DNA of 64,000 nucleotides, taken from Aspidapion aeneum (lineage: Eukaryota > Arthropoda > Insecta > Coleoptera > Brentidae). Under the pieces are notes generated by a model, which searched no databases, had not been told where the DNA came from, and was given only the letters and a program-made list of their open reading frames with translations. The position numbers and the translations under genes are program-made. Below, one piece after another: positions 34,715 to 47,564 of the stretch; the stretch's first letter is position 1, and each line of letters starts with the position of its first letter. The DNA is taken from contig OY755046.1 of the NCBI GenBank assembly GCA_963576565.1, positions 50,152,786 to 50,216,785 on the forward strand, given 5' to 3'.

Positions 34715-35660
34715 GAGCACGGCAGTGTCCTGCAAAGTTTGCGCAAACCGATGTACCATCTTTTCTTGAAACATTTCAGCCCATATTAGACCTATCTAAA
34801 ACTCTACTTTGGAATGAGCTACAAAACTCAAGCTTTGCACAGTCGTAGATCTTAATAGAGTCAACACCTCCATGTTTGACGGACTTCCATAAAGTAGTTA
34901 TGAAATTTCAAAAAAGGTCGAAATTGCCACTCGCTCACTCACTCACTTATGTATAGATCATCAAAATTCTACTGTACTTCCAGACATGCTACAAAGTTGA
35001 AATTTAGCAGAATGATAGAAATTATGATCAAACCCTTGTAGAAAATAAAAAAAACCTAAAATTTTAATTTACTTCCATTCTCTATAAATGTAAAGTTATG
35101 TAAAAGTAACATTGCCCACTTCCATGAATGCTAGAAAAAGATAAAAAATTGAAATACCTCAAAAGCTGAGCTTTAGAAGATGATAGGAACTATAAAAAAA
35201 CCATAGGAAAAAATTGAAATACCTTCATATTTTTAATAACACATTGCAAAAGTTTTAAACAATATTATAAAAATATATAAATTTATCTAAAAAAGGCCAA
35301 GTACGCGAAAATGGTATTAAGTAAAAAAAAATTGAGATAAAAGTAAAGCCAAGTTCTCCAATAAAAATTTTTAAATAAAAGGTTCTTACTAGTTTGGAAA
35401 TTTTTTCTAAACTTGGCTATCACGGCGGCACATAACTCTGGCATAGTGCTAAATTGCACAGAAAGAAGTTTGGCTGTAATAGCAAAGTTTAAACAAAAAT
35501 ATTTCAAAACTAGTCAGAACCTTTAATTTTGAAATTTGTATTGGTATTGTAGGTAAAGCCAAGTTTTACTTTTATCTCAATTCTTTTTACGGAATACCAT
35601 TTTCGCCTACCTGGCTTTTTTTACATGAAATGTTTTTGATATGATTATTTTTTCCTGTAT
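34715..35660. repeat. Family A inverted-repeat element, copy 3
   Basis: Same order of blocks as copy 1: head block GGAGCACGGCAGTG to about 35040, one tandem unit (CACTTCCATGAATGCTAG) with a second partial, then end blocks in both orientations (35290-35420 and 35465-35640) with CCAAGTTCTCCAAT. Confidence 0.75.
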
Positions 35661-36159
35661 AATGTTAAAAAAAAATTATAGCATTAATGTTTGATATATT
35701 AAAAAAACTATTTCGATCTCTTACTGTGGCTGTATGGGTTCTTTCATGCGCCTGATAAGCTTTTAATTTACCCCTATGAAAAATTTTGGTAAGTGTAAGG
35801 CAAGAACTAGACAAATAAAGTAGAATAAGAAACAATTTTTGCAACAGCGTTTAGAATGCTTCTAAATTTAAAAAAAAAAACACAATAAAATCATTGCTTG
35901 CAAGGTCACGGTGAATGTCTATGTCTACCACAAGAATAATACATGTAAAATTATTGTTAAAAAAGAGAGGCTACTTAAATTTTGCTGTGTGTTCCTCTAG
36001 GCAACCTTAAAAATACATTATATACTCAGTCAGTTTATGTTTTTTTAAATACAAATTATGATGAAAAATATTATACAGGGTACAGAGTACACACAGAAAA
36101 AAACAAGATCAAAATGTTAACGATATGCAGCTAATTTTATTTTAATTTACTATTCTTGA

Positions 36160-36905
36160 TCTATCTATCTATTTAGCCTTCTTTGATCCATCTTTGGATA
36201 TAGACCTCTCCCAATATCTTACACTCTTTTCTGTCTATCGCCATGTTCATCCATCTAGTTCCCGCATGTTCCTTCAAATCGTCTGCTCATCTCGTTTTGT
36301 GTCTTTTCCTACTTCTTTTATTTTCCCAAGGTCCAGTTTACAATATATTTGTTCCATCGATCGTCTTTTTGTCTGGTATTATGACCTGAAAATTTTTATT
36401 TTAATTTTGCTACCTCTCCTCTGACATTGTTTTTTTTCTTATCCATTTATTCCTTTTTTTATCTGTAAGCTTTACACGTAACATTTGTCTTCCCATAGAT
36501 CTTTGTGCTTTCGTTACCTTATCAATGTTTGAGTTTGTAAGTGTCCAGGCTTGGGATCCATAAGGATATTTTTTATTTTTGATATGTAGCTTAATTGACT
36601 AAATGCTGCCAATCTTACTCGTCTCTTGATTTCAGCTGTTTGGTTTTCCTTTTTTTGTTTAATAATAAATTTGTCCCAGATATATAGACTCCTCTACTTG
36701 TTGTATCTTTTCTTGGTTTATTCTTATCGTGATATCTTCATCTGTGTTTGTTATGATTTAAGTTTTATTGTAGTTTATATTAAGCTTATATTTTTAGCTG
36801 CTGTATCCAGTTCTTCTATCATTTTTATTAGTTCTTCTTTCTTATCTGTTCTTAAGGCGATATCGTCAGCATATCTTCGGTTTTTCAAGTGTTCTTTATA
36901 ATTAA
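36160..36905 (-). pseudogene. Decayed non-LTR retrotransposon, RT fragment
   Basis: Minus strand reads RYADDIALRTDKKEELIKMI (YADD catalytic box), later GHLQTQTLI-type remnant of a YGxQAWTLT block, then RRHKTRWADDLKEHAGTRWM followed by AIDRKE and LGEVYIQRWI. These are the usual landmarks of the C-terminal half of insect endonuclease/reverse-transcriptase proteins. Many stops and shifts. Distinct from the 28745-29690 family. Confidence 0.82.
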
Positions 36906-37496
36906 GACTACGGTTTGTCACCTAGATATTTAAAACAAAAGTGAAAGAAAGAGAAAGAGGGACCTAATACAAATTTAGTGGCCCATTCTATATTTTGGAA
37001 AGTGAGAAGTAAAAGACAGAAAAAAATTTTGCTCATTATAAATACAGTTAAGTTAAAAGAGTTAAGTATATCATTCAAAAAACGTTTACATACCTAAATT
37101 TTCATACAGCTGAACTCTCTCCGCTTTTCGTTGAAAAGCTTTAGATGAAACAGGGCCGTTTCAGAACACGGGCAAAAAGAAAATCACCCATGGCGGATTT
37201 TTTAAAAATTAATTAGATCTTTGTTTGCATACAAATTTTTCATCAAAATGTAAGTAAAATCTTTGAAAAATTTATGGCATTTGCAAGGATAGAGTAAATA
37301 AAAGAGCTTGCAGGTAGTTGGAAAACAGCAAAGGATCTGGGCATAAATCTAGGGGGGGGGGGGTAATTGTCTACAAAAAATATTTGTGTATTTATTAAAT
37401 TTTTAGGGGGTCGGTTCGGTTTTATTTTTTAACTAAAAGTACATTTTTTTCTAGGGGGAAGGATATTACCAAGTTAGCACCCTCAAATTAGCGCTT
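36906..37496. other. No gene recognised; left flank of the satellite
   Basis: An exon-like 45-nt stretch on the minus strand (37138-37094, with AG before and GTATGT after) is too short to support. A G-run lies near 37353-37362. Confidence 0.35.
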
Positions 37497-40400
37497 TGTC
37501 CCCACTGTACTGCAACTCGATACTTTTCTTGATAAAATGTATAATTTTTGAAATATGAATTTTCATAATTTGGTCAATTTGGTCGTATGGGATTCTGTGC
37601 CAAAAAATCCGCTAAATGGCGTTTTTCCAATCCCAAGGATTTTTTCGCATCTATATGGTCCCACTGCAATTCGGTGCTTTTGTTGATAAAATGTATAGTT
37701 TTTTAAATATGAATTTCCAAAGTTTGGCCATTTTGGTCTTACGGGATTCCCTACCCTAAAATTCGCTAAATGACGTTTTTACGAATTTTATCTCAGGGTG
37801 TGGTTTTTTCGTATCACTATGGCCCCAACATACTGCAACTTGGTGCTTTTGTTGATAAACTGTATAGTTTTTGAAATATGAATTCTCAAAATTTGTTCAT
37901 TTTGGTGGTATGGAATTCTCTGCCCTAAAATTCGCTAAATGACTTTTTCCGAATCTTAAATGAGGGTGCGGTTTTTTTGCACCTATATGGTCCCACAATA
38001 CTGCAACTCGGTGCTTTTGTTGATAAACTGTTCAGTTTTTAAAATATGAATTTCAAAAATTTGGCTATTTTGGTCTTATGGGATTCCCTACCCTAAAATT
38101 CGCTAAGTGACGTTTTTCCGAATCTTAACTCAGGGTGTGGTTTTTTCGTATCACTATGGCCCCACCATACTGCAACTCGGTGCTTTTGTTGATAAAATGT
38201 ATAGTTTTTGAAATACGAATTTTCAAAATTTGCTCAATTTGGTCGTATGGGATTCTCTACCCTAAAATTTGTTAAATGACGTTTTTACGAATCTTAACTC
38301 AGGGTGTGGTTTTTTCGAATCACTATGGCCTCACCTTACTGCAACTCGGTGATTTTGTTGGTAAACTCTATAGTTTTTCAAATATGAATTTCCAATGTTT
38401 GGCCATTTTGGTCATGGGATTCACTACCCAAAAATTCGCTAAATGACGTTTTTCCGAATCTTAAATGAGGGTGCGGTTTTTTTGCATCTATATGGTCCCA
38501 CAATACTGCAACTCGGTGATTTTGTTGATAAATTGTATAGTTTTTTAAATATGAATTTCGTAAGTTTGGCCATTTTGGTCTTATAGGATTCCCTACCCTA
38601 AAATTCGCTAAATGACGTTTTTACGAATCTTAACTCAGGGTGTGGTTTTTTCGTATAACTATGGCACCACCTTACTGCAACTCGGTGCTTTTGTTGGTAA
38701 ACTCTATAGTTTTTTAAATATGATTTTCCAAAGTTTGGCCATTTTGGTCTTATGGGATTCCCTACCCAAAAATTCGCTAAATGACGTTTTTCCGAATTTT
38801 AAATGAGGGTGCGGTTTTTTTGCATCTATATGGTCCCACAATACTTCAACTCGGTGCTTTTGTTAATAAAATGTATAGTTTCTGAAATATGAATTTTCAA
38901 AATTTGGTCAATTTGGTCGTATGGGATTCTCTGCCCCAAAAATCCGCTAAATGGCGTTTTTCCGAATCCCAACTCAGAGTCTGGTTTTTTTGCATCTATA
39001 TGGTCCCACAATACTGCAACTCGGTGCTTTTGTTGATAAACTGTATAGTTTTTTAAATATGAATTTCCTAAGTTTGGCCATTTTGGTCTTATAGGATTCC
39101 CTACCCTAAAATTCGCTAAATGACGTTTTTACGAATTTTAACTCAGGGTGTGGTTTTTTCGTATAACTATGGCACCACCTTACTGCAACTCGGTGCTTTT
39201 GTTGGTAAACTCTATAGTTTTTTAAATATGATTTTCCAAAGTTTGGCCATTTTGGTCTTATGGGATTCCCTACCCAAAAATTCGCTAAATGACGTTTTTC
39301 CGAATTTTAAATGAGGGTGCGGTTTTTTTGCATCTATATGGTCCCACAATACTGCAACTCGGTGCTTTTGTTGATAAACTGTATAGTTTTTTAAATATGA
39401 ATTTCCAAAGCTTGGCCATTTTGGTCTTATGGGATTCCCCACCCTAAAATTCGCTAAATGACGTTTTTCCGAATCCTAACTCAGGGTGTGGTTTTTTCGT
39501 ATCACTTTGGCCCCACCATACTGCAACTCGGTGCTTTTGTTTACAAGCTGTATAGTTTTTGAAATATGAATTTTCAAAATTTGGTCATTTTGGTGGTAAG
39601 GGATTCCCTACCCTAAAATTCGCTAAATGAAGTTTTTACGAATCTTAACTCAGGGTGTGGTTTTTTCGTATAACTATGGCACCACCTTACTGCAACTCGG
39701 TGCTTTTGTTGGTAAACTCTATAGTTTTTTAAATATGATTTTCCAAAGTTTGGCCATTTTGGTCTTATGGGATTCCCTACCCAAAAATTCGCTAAATGAC
39801 GTTTTTCCGAATTTTAAATGAGGGTGCGGTTTTTTTGCATCTATATGGTCCCACAATACTTCAACTCGGTGCTTTTGTTAATAAAATATATAGTTTCTGA
39901 AATATGAATTTTCAAAATTTGGTCAATTTGGTCGTATGGGATTCTCTGCCCCAAAAATCCGCTAAATGGCGTTTTTCCGAATCCCAACTCAGAGTCTGGT
40001 TTTTTTGCATCTATATGGTCCCACAATACTGCAACTCGGTGCTTTTGTTGATAAACTGTATAGTTTTTTAAATATGAATTTCCTAAGTTTGGCCATTTTG
40101 GTCTTATAGGATTCCCTACCCTAAAATTCGCTAAATGACGTTTTTACGAATCTTAACTCAGGGTGTGGTTTTTTCGTATAACTATGGCACCACCTTACTG
40201 CAACTCGGTGCTTTTGTTGGTAAACTCTATAGTTTTTTAAATATGATTTTCCAAAGTTTGGCCATTTTGGTCTTATGGGATTCCCTACCCAAAAATTCGC
40301 TAAATGACGTTTTTCCGAATTTTAAATGAGGGTGCGGTTTTTTTGCATCTATATGGTCCCACAATACTGCAACTCGGTGCTTTTGTTGATAAACTGTATA

Positions 40401-43400
40401 GTTTTTTAAATATGAATTTCCAAAGCTTGGCCATTTTGGTCTTATGGGATTCCCCACCCTAAAATTCGCTAAATGACGTTTTTCCGAATCCTAACTCAGG
40501 GTGTGGTTTTTTCGTATCACTTTGGCCCCACCATACTGCAACTCGGTGCTTTTGTTTACAAGCTGTATAGTTTTTGAAATATGAATTTTCAAAATTTGGT
40601 CATTTTGGTGGTAAGGGATTCTCTGCCCTAAAATTCGCTAAATGACGTTTTTCGGAATCCCAACTCAGTGTCAGGTTTTTTCGCATCTATATGGTCCCAT
40701 AATACTGCAACTCCGTGCTTTTGTTGATAAACTGTATAGTTTTTTAAATATGAATTTCCAAAGTTTGGCCATTTTGGTCTTATGGGATTCCCTACCCTAA
40801 AACTCGCTAAATGACGTTTTTCCGAATCTTAACTCAGGGTGTGGTTTTTTCGTATCACTATGGCTCCACCATACTGCAACTTGGTGCTTTTGTTGATAAA
40901 CTGTATAGTTTTTGAAATATGAATTTTCAAAATTTGTTCATTTTGGTGGTATGGAATTCTCTGCCCTAAAATTCGCTAAATGACTTTTTCCGAATCTTAA
41001 ATGAGGGTGCGGTTTTTTTGCACCTATATGGTCCCACAATACTGCAACTCGGTGCTTTTGTTGATAAACTGTTCAGTGTTTAAAATATGAATTTCAAAAA
41101 TTTGGCTATTTTGGTCTTATGGGATTCCCTACCCTAAAATTCGCTAAGTGACGTTTTTCCGAATCTTAACTCAGGGTGTGGTTTTTTCGTATCACTATGG
41201 CCCCACCATACTACAACTCGGTGCTTTTGTTGATAAAATGTATAGTTTTTGAAATACGAATTTTCAAAATTTGCTCAATTTGGTCGTATGGGATTCTCTA
41301 CCCTAAAATTTGTTAAATGACGTTTTTACGAATCTTAACTCAGGGTGTGGTTTTTTCGAATCACTATGGCCTCACCTTACTGCAACTCGGTGATTTTGTT
41401 GGTAAACTCTATAGTTTTTCAAATATGAATTTCCAAAGTTTGGCCATTTTGGTCATGGGATTCACTACCCAAAAATTCGCTAAATGACGTTTTTCCGAAT
41501 CTTAAATGAGGGTGCGGTTTTTTTGCATCTATATGATCCCACAATACTGCAACTCGGTGATTTTGTTGATAAATTGTATAGTTTTTTAAATATGAATTTC
41601 GTAAGTTTGGCCATTTTGGTCTTATAGGATTCCCTACCCTAAAATTCGCTAAATGACGTTTTTACGAATCTTAACTCAGGGTGTGGTTTTTTCGTATAAC
41701 TATGGCACCACCTTACTGCAACTCGGTGCTTTTGTTGGTAAACTCTATAGTTTTTTAAATATGATTTTCCAAAGTTTGGCCATTTTGGTCTTATGGGATT
41801 CCCTACCCAAAAATTCGCTAAATGACGTTTTTCCGAATTTTAAATGAGGGTGCGGTTTTTTTGCATCTATATGGTCCCACAATACTTCAACTCGGTGCTT
41901 TTGTTAATAAAATGTATAGTTTCTGAAATATGAATTTTCAAAATTTGGTCAATTTGTTCGTATGGGATTCTCTGCCCCAAAAATCCGCTAAATGGCGTTT
42001 TTCCGAATCCCAACTCAGAGTCTGGTTTTTTTGCATCTATATGGTCCCACAATACTGCAACTCGGTGCTTTTGTTGATAAACTGTATAGTTTTTTAAATA
42101 TGAATTTCCTAAGTTTGGCCATTTTGGTCTTATAGGATTCCCTACCCTAAAATTCGCTAAATGACGTTTTTACGAATCTTAACTCAGGGTGTGGTTTTTT
42201 CGTATAACTATGGCACCACCTTACTGCAACTCGGTGCTTTTGTTGGTAAACTCTATAGTTTTTTAAATATGATTTTCCAAAGTTTGGCCATTTTGGTCTT
42301 ATGGGATTCCCTACCCAAAAATTCGCTAAATGACGTTTTTCCGAATTTTAAATGAGGGTGCGGTTTTTTTGCATCTATATGGTCCCACAATACTGCAACT
42401 CGGTGCTTTTGTTGATAAACTGTATAGTTTTTTAAATATGAATTTCCAAAGCTTGGCCATTTTGGTCTTATGGGATTCCCCACCCTAAAATTCGCTAAAT
42501 GACGTTTTTCCGAATCCTAACTCAGGGTGTGGTTTTTTCGTATCACTTTGGCCCCACCATACTGCAACTCGGTGCTTTTGTTTACAAGCTGTATAGTTTT
42601 TGAAATATGAATTTTCAAAATTTGGTCATTTTGGTGGTAAGGGATTCTCTGCCCTAAAATTCGCTAAATGACGTTTTTCGGAATCCCAACTCAGTGTCAG
42701 GTTTTTTCGCATCTATATGGTTCCATAATACTGCAACTCCGTGCTTTTGTTGATAAACTGTATAGTTTTTTAAATATGAATTTCCAAAGTTTGGCCATTT
42801 TGGTCTTATGGGATTCCCTACCCTAAAATTCGCTAAATGACGTTTTTCCGAATCCTAACTCAGGGTGTGGTTTTTTCGTATCACTTTGGCCCCACCATAC
42901 TGCAACTCGGTGCTTTTGTTTACAAGCTGTATAGTTTTTGAAATATGAATTTTCAAAATTTGGTCATTTTGGTGGTAAGGGATTCTCTGCCCTAAAATCC
43001 GCTAAATGGCGTTTTTCCGAATCCCAACTCAGAGTCTGGTTTTTTTGCATCTATATGGTCCCACAATACTGCAACTCGGTGCTTTTGTTGATAAACTGTA
43101 TAGTTTTTTAAATATGAATTTCCAAAGTTTGGCCATTTTGGTCTTATGGGATTCCCTACCCTAAAATTTGCTAAATGACGTTTTTACGAATCTTAAGTCA
43201 GGGTGTGGTTTTTTCGAATCACCATGGTCCCACAATACTGCAACTCGGTGCTTTTGTTGATAAACTGTACAGTTTTTAAAATTTGAATTTCCAAAATTTG
43301 GCAATTTTGGTCTTATGGGATCCCTACCCTAAAATTCGCTAAATGACGTTTTTTCGAATCTTAACACAGGGTGTGGTTTTTTTGTATCACTATGGCCCCA

Positions 43401-44767
43401 CCATACTGCAACTTAGTGTTTTTGTTGATAAACTGTATAGTTTTTGAAATATGAATTTTCAAAATTTGGTAATTTTGGTGGTATGGGATTCTCTGCCCTA
43501 AAATTCACTAAATTACGTTTTATGGTCATATGGTATATGGTCCCACAAAACTGCATCTCCGTGCTTTTGTTGATAAACTGTACAGTTTTTAAAATATGAG
43601 TTTCCAAAGTTTGGACATTTTGGTCTTATAGGATTCCCTATCCTAAAATTCGCTAAATGGCGTTTTTACGAATCTTAACTCAGGGTGTGGTTTTTTCGTA
43701 TCACTATGGCCCTACCATACTGCAACTCGGTGCTTTTGTTGATAAACTGTATAGTTTTTTAAATATGAATTTCCAAACTTTGGCCATTTTGGTCTTATAG
43801 GATTCCCTACCCTAAAATTGGCTAAATGACGTTTTTACGAATCTTAACTCAGGGTGTGGTTTTTTCGTATCACTATGGCCCCATCTTACTGCAACTCGGT
43901 GCTTTTGTTGGTAAACTCTATGGTTTTTTAAATATGAATTTCCAAAGTTTGGCCATTTTGGTCTTATGGGATTCCCTACCCAAAAATTCGCTAAATTACG
44001 TTTTTCCGAATCTTACGTAAGGGTGCGTTTTTTTCGCATCTATATGGCCCCACGAGACTGCAACTCGGTGCTTTTGTTGATAAACTGTACAGTTTTTAAA
44101 ATATGAAATTTCAAAGTTTGGCCATTTTGGTCTTATGGGATTCCCTACCCAAAAATTCGCTAAATGACGTTTTTCCGAATCTTAAATGAGGGTGCCGTTT
44201 TTTTGCATCTATATGGTCCCACAAATCTGCAACTCGGTGCTTTTGTTGATAAACTGTACAGTTTTTAAAATATGAATTTCCAAAATTTGGCTATTTTGAT
44301 CTTATGGGATCCCTACCCTAAAACTCGCTAAATGACGTTTTTCCGAATCTTAACTCAGGGAGTGGTTTTTTCGTATAACTGTGGCACCACGTTACTGCAA
44401 CTCGGTGCTTTTGTTGGTAAACTCTATAGTTTTTTAAATATGATTTTCCAAAGTTTGGCCATTTTGGTCTTATGGGATTCCCTACCCTAAAATTCGCTAA
44501 ATGACGTTTTTCGGAATCTTAACTCAGGGTGTGGTTTCGTATCACTATGGCCCCACCATACTGCAACTCGGTGCTTTTGTTGATAAACTATATAGTTTTT
44601 GAATAATGAATTTTCAAAATTTGGTCAATTTGGTCGTATGGGATTCTCTGCCCTAAAATTCGCTAAATGGCATTTTTCCGAATCCCAAATCAGAGTCTGA
44701 TTTTTTCGCATCTATATGGTCCCACAATACTGCAACTCAGTGCTTTTGTTAATAAACTCGGAATGGG

Positions 44768-44916
44768 ACAACTGGGCGCCGCCAACTCGGCGCCGCCAAA
44801 TGGGCGCCGCCAACTCGGCGCCGCCAACTCGGCGCCGCCAACTGGGCGCCGGGCCAATTGGGCGCCGGGCCAACTCGGCGCCGCCAACTGGGCGCCGGCC
44901 AACTCGGCGCCGGACT
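44768..44916 (+). repeat. GGCGCC minisatellite, left terminus of foldback element
   Basis: About ten units of CAACTSGGCGCCGC, some extended to 16 bp by GG. Strikingly GC-rich within an AT-rich region. Alternating CAACTGGG and CAACTCGG variants. Confidence 0.9.
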
Positions 44917-46525
44917 AAAAATTTTTTTTTTGATAAAATGTGTAGATGAACAATAAAATATATAAAAACATCTTTAAAAATCCTTTACGCAATTTTTTAC
45001 AAGCTTTTTTTAGCTTCAGATGTTCTGTCTAACTAACTAACTATATAACTATAACTAAATTTGGTACACACGTAGTGGTCCCATGACAATACAACATTAA
45101 GAAAAAAATATCCTCCAAACCCCTACCCCCACCCCTGCTATAGAAAAATGTGTTTTTGACACACTTCCCGTTATCCGATTTGGATAAAATTTGGTATACA
45201 TATAGTGATCTGATGACAATACAATATTAAGAAAAAAATATCCTCCCACCTCTACCCCCACCCCCTTTCATAGAAAAATGAGTTTTTGACACACTTCCCA
45301 TTATCCGATTTGGATGAAATTTCGTATTCACATAGTGGTCCGATGACAATACAACATAAAAAAAAAATATCCTCCCACCCCTACACCCACCCCCTTCCAT
45401 AGAAAATGCGTTTTTGACACCCTTCCCATTATCCGATTTGGATGAAATTGGGTATTTACATAGTGGTCCGATGACAATACATTTAAAAAAAATTTATACT
45501 CCCGCCCCTACCCCCACCACCTTCCATAGAAAAATTTCATCATCATCGGACCACTATGTGAATACCAAATTTCATCCAAATCGGATAATGGGAAGTGTGT
45601 CAAAAACTCATTTTTCTATGAAAGGGGGTGGGGGTAGAGGTGGGAGGATATTTTTTTCTTAATATTGTATTTTCATCGGATCACTATATGTACACCAAAT
45701 TTCATCCAAATCGGATAACGGGATGTGTGTCAAAAACAAATTTTTCTATGGAAGATGGTGGGGGTAGGGGCGGGAGTATAATTTTTTATTAATGTATTGT
45801 CATCGGACCACTATGTGAATACCCAATTTCATCCAAATCGGATAATGGGAAGGGTGTCAAAAACGCATTTTCTATGGAAGGGGGTGGGGGTAGGAGTGGG
45901 AGGATATTTTTATTTTAAATGTTGTATTGTCATCGGACCACTATGTAAATACCAAATTTCATCCAAATCGGATAATGGGAAGTGTGTCAAAAACTCATTT
46001 TTCTATGAAAGGAGGTGGGGGTAGAGGTGGGAGGATATTTTTTTCCTAATATTGTATTGTCATCGGATCACTATATGTATACCAAATTTCATCCAAATCG
46101 GATAACGGGATGTGTTTCAAAAATAAGTTTTTCTATGGAAGGGGGTGGGGGTAGGGGTGGGAGGATATTTTTTTCTTATTGTTGTATTATCATCGGACCA
46201 CTATGTGGAGACCAAATTTTATCCAAATCGGATAACGGGAAGTGTGTCAAAAACACATTTTTCTATAGAAGGGGTGGGGGTAGGGGTGGGAGGATTTTTT
46301 TGTTCTTAATGTTGTATTGTCATGGGACCACTACGTGTGTACCAAATATCATCCAAATCGGATAATGGGAAGTGTGTCAAAAACGCTTCACAAGATTTGA
46401 TAGATAGTTAGACAGAAAAAAAAAGCTTGTAAAAAATTGCATTAAGGATTTTTTAAAGATGTTTTTATATAAATAATATATTTTATTTTCCATCTACACA
46501 ATTTATCAAAAAAAAAATTTTAGTT

Positions 46526-46655
46526 CGGCGCCGTGTTGGCCGGCGCCCAGTTGGCGGCGCCGAGTTGGCCAGGCGCCCAGTTGGCCCGGCGCCCAGGTGG
46601 CGGCGCCGAGTTGGCGGCGCCCAGTTGGCGGCGCCGAGTTGGCGGAGCCCAGTTG
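46526..46655 (-). repeat. GGCGCC minisatellite, right terminus of foldback element
   Basis: Inverted counterpart of the left terminus (GGCGCCGAGTTGGCGGCGCC and similar), about nine units. Confidence 0.9.
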
Positions 46656-47564
46656 TCCTAGACCGAATAAACTGTATAGTTTTTTAAATATGAATTTCCA
46701 CAGTTTGACCATTTTGGTCTTATGGGATTCCCTACTCTAAAATTCGCTAAATGACGTTTTTCCGAATTTTAACTCAGGGTGTGGTTTTTTTGTATCAGTA
46801 TTGCCCCACCATATTGCAACTCGGTGCTTTTGTTGATAAACTGTATAGTTTTTGAAATATGAATTTTTAAAATTTGATCATTTTGGTCGTATGGGATTAT
46901 CTGCCCTAAAATTCGCTAAATGACGTTTTTCCGAATTCCAACTCAGAGTCTGGTTTTTTCGCACCTATATGGTCCCACAATACTGCAACTCGGTGCTTTT
47001 GTTGATAAACTGTAAAGTTTTTGAAATATGAATTTTTAAAGTTTGGCCATTTTGGTCTAATGGTGGTTTTCCCTCAAATTCGCTAAATGACTTTTTTTCG
47101 AGTCTTAACTCAGGCTGGGATTTTTTCACATCTATTATGGCCACACAATCCTGTAACTCGCTGTTTTTGTTGATAAACTATATAGTTTTTGAAATATGAA
47201 TTTTCAAAGTTTGGCCAATTTGGTCTTATGGGATCCCTACCCTAAAATTCGCTAAATGACGTTTTTCGGAATCTTAACTCAGGGTGTGGTTTCGTATCAC
47301 TATGGCCCCACCATACTGCAACTCGGTGCTTTTGTTGATAAACTATATAGTTTTTGAATAATGACTTTTCAAAATTTGGTCAATTTGGTCGTATGGGATT
47401 CTCTGCCCTAAAATTCGCTAAATGGCATTTTTCCGAATCCCAAATCAGAGTCTAATTTTTTCGCATCTATATGGTCCCACAATACTGCAACTCGGTGCTT
47501 TTGTTAATAAACTGTATAGTTTTTTAAATATGAATTTCCAAAGTTTGGCCATTTTGGTCTTATA

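Larger units (their letters stand above)
44759..46665. mobile_element. Foldback transposon inserted in the satellite, 1907 bp
   Basis: Ends CGGAATGGGACAACTGGGC and inverted CGGTCTAGGACAACTGGGC. Each terminus is an array of 14-16-bp GC-rich units (CAACTCGGCGCCGC; about 44768-44916 and 46526-46655). Inside, units of about 130 bp (core CATCCAAATCGGATAATGGG) run in one orientation at 45060-45530 and in the other at 45540-46385. It is flanked by the 8-bp duplication AATAAACT (44751-44758, 46666-46673). No transposase. Long repeat-built inverted termini are the trait of foldback elements; the 8-bp duplication is hAT-like. Confidence 0.88.
37497..47564 (+). repeat. Satellite array, about 169-bp monomer, higher-order organised
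   Basis: About 48 monomers by length, without the inserted element. Each contains CGCTAAATGACGTTTTTCCG, TACTGCAACTCGGTGCTTTT and a GGCCATTTTGGTCTTATGGG or GGTCATTTTGGTGGTAAGGG variant. Repeated landmarks fall at 38612, 39120, 39627, 40135, 41653 and 42161, giving periods of about 508, 1015 and 3041 bp. Edge monomers (37.5-37.8 and 46.7-47.5 kb) are more diverged than those at 38.6-43.0 kb. Identical 64-residue ORFs recurring here are by-products of the repeat. It may be pericentromeric or a dispersed array; position cannot be judged. Confidence 0.95.

Noticed and set aside
37094..37138. Exon-like 45-nt segment on the minus strand (frame FQRKAERVQLYENL) with AG and GTATGT borders
   Set aside because: Too short, with no partner exon or recognised family.
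38612..42483. Identical 61-76-residue ORFs repeated on both strands
   Set aside because: They recur at the satellite period, overlap on opposite strands and have no domain; they are products of the tandem repeat.
44667..44949. ORFs rich in Ala, Pro, Arg and Gly over the GC-rich block
   Set aside because: They are translations of the GGCGCC minisatellite in different frames and exist on both strands.
45414..46365. ORFs with repeated HYVNTKFHPNRI-type units
   Set aside because: They follow the 130-bp inner repeats of the foldback element, with no sign of coding selection.
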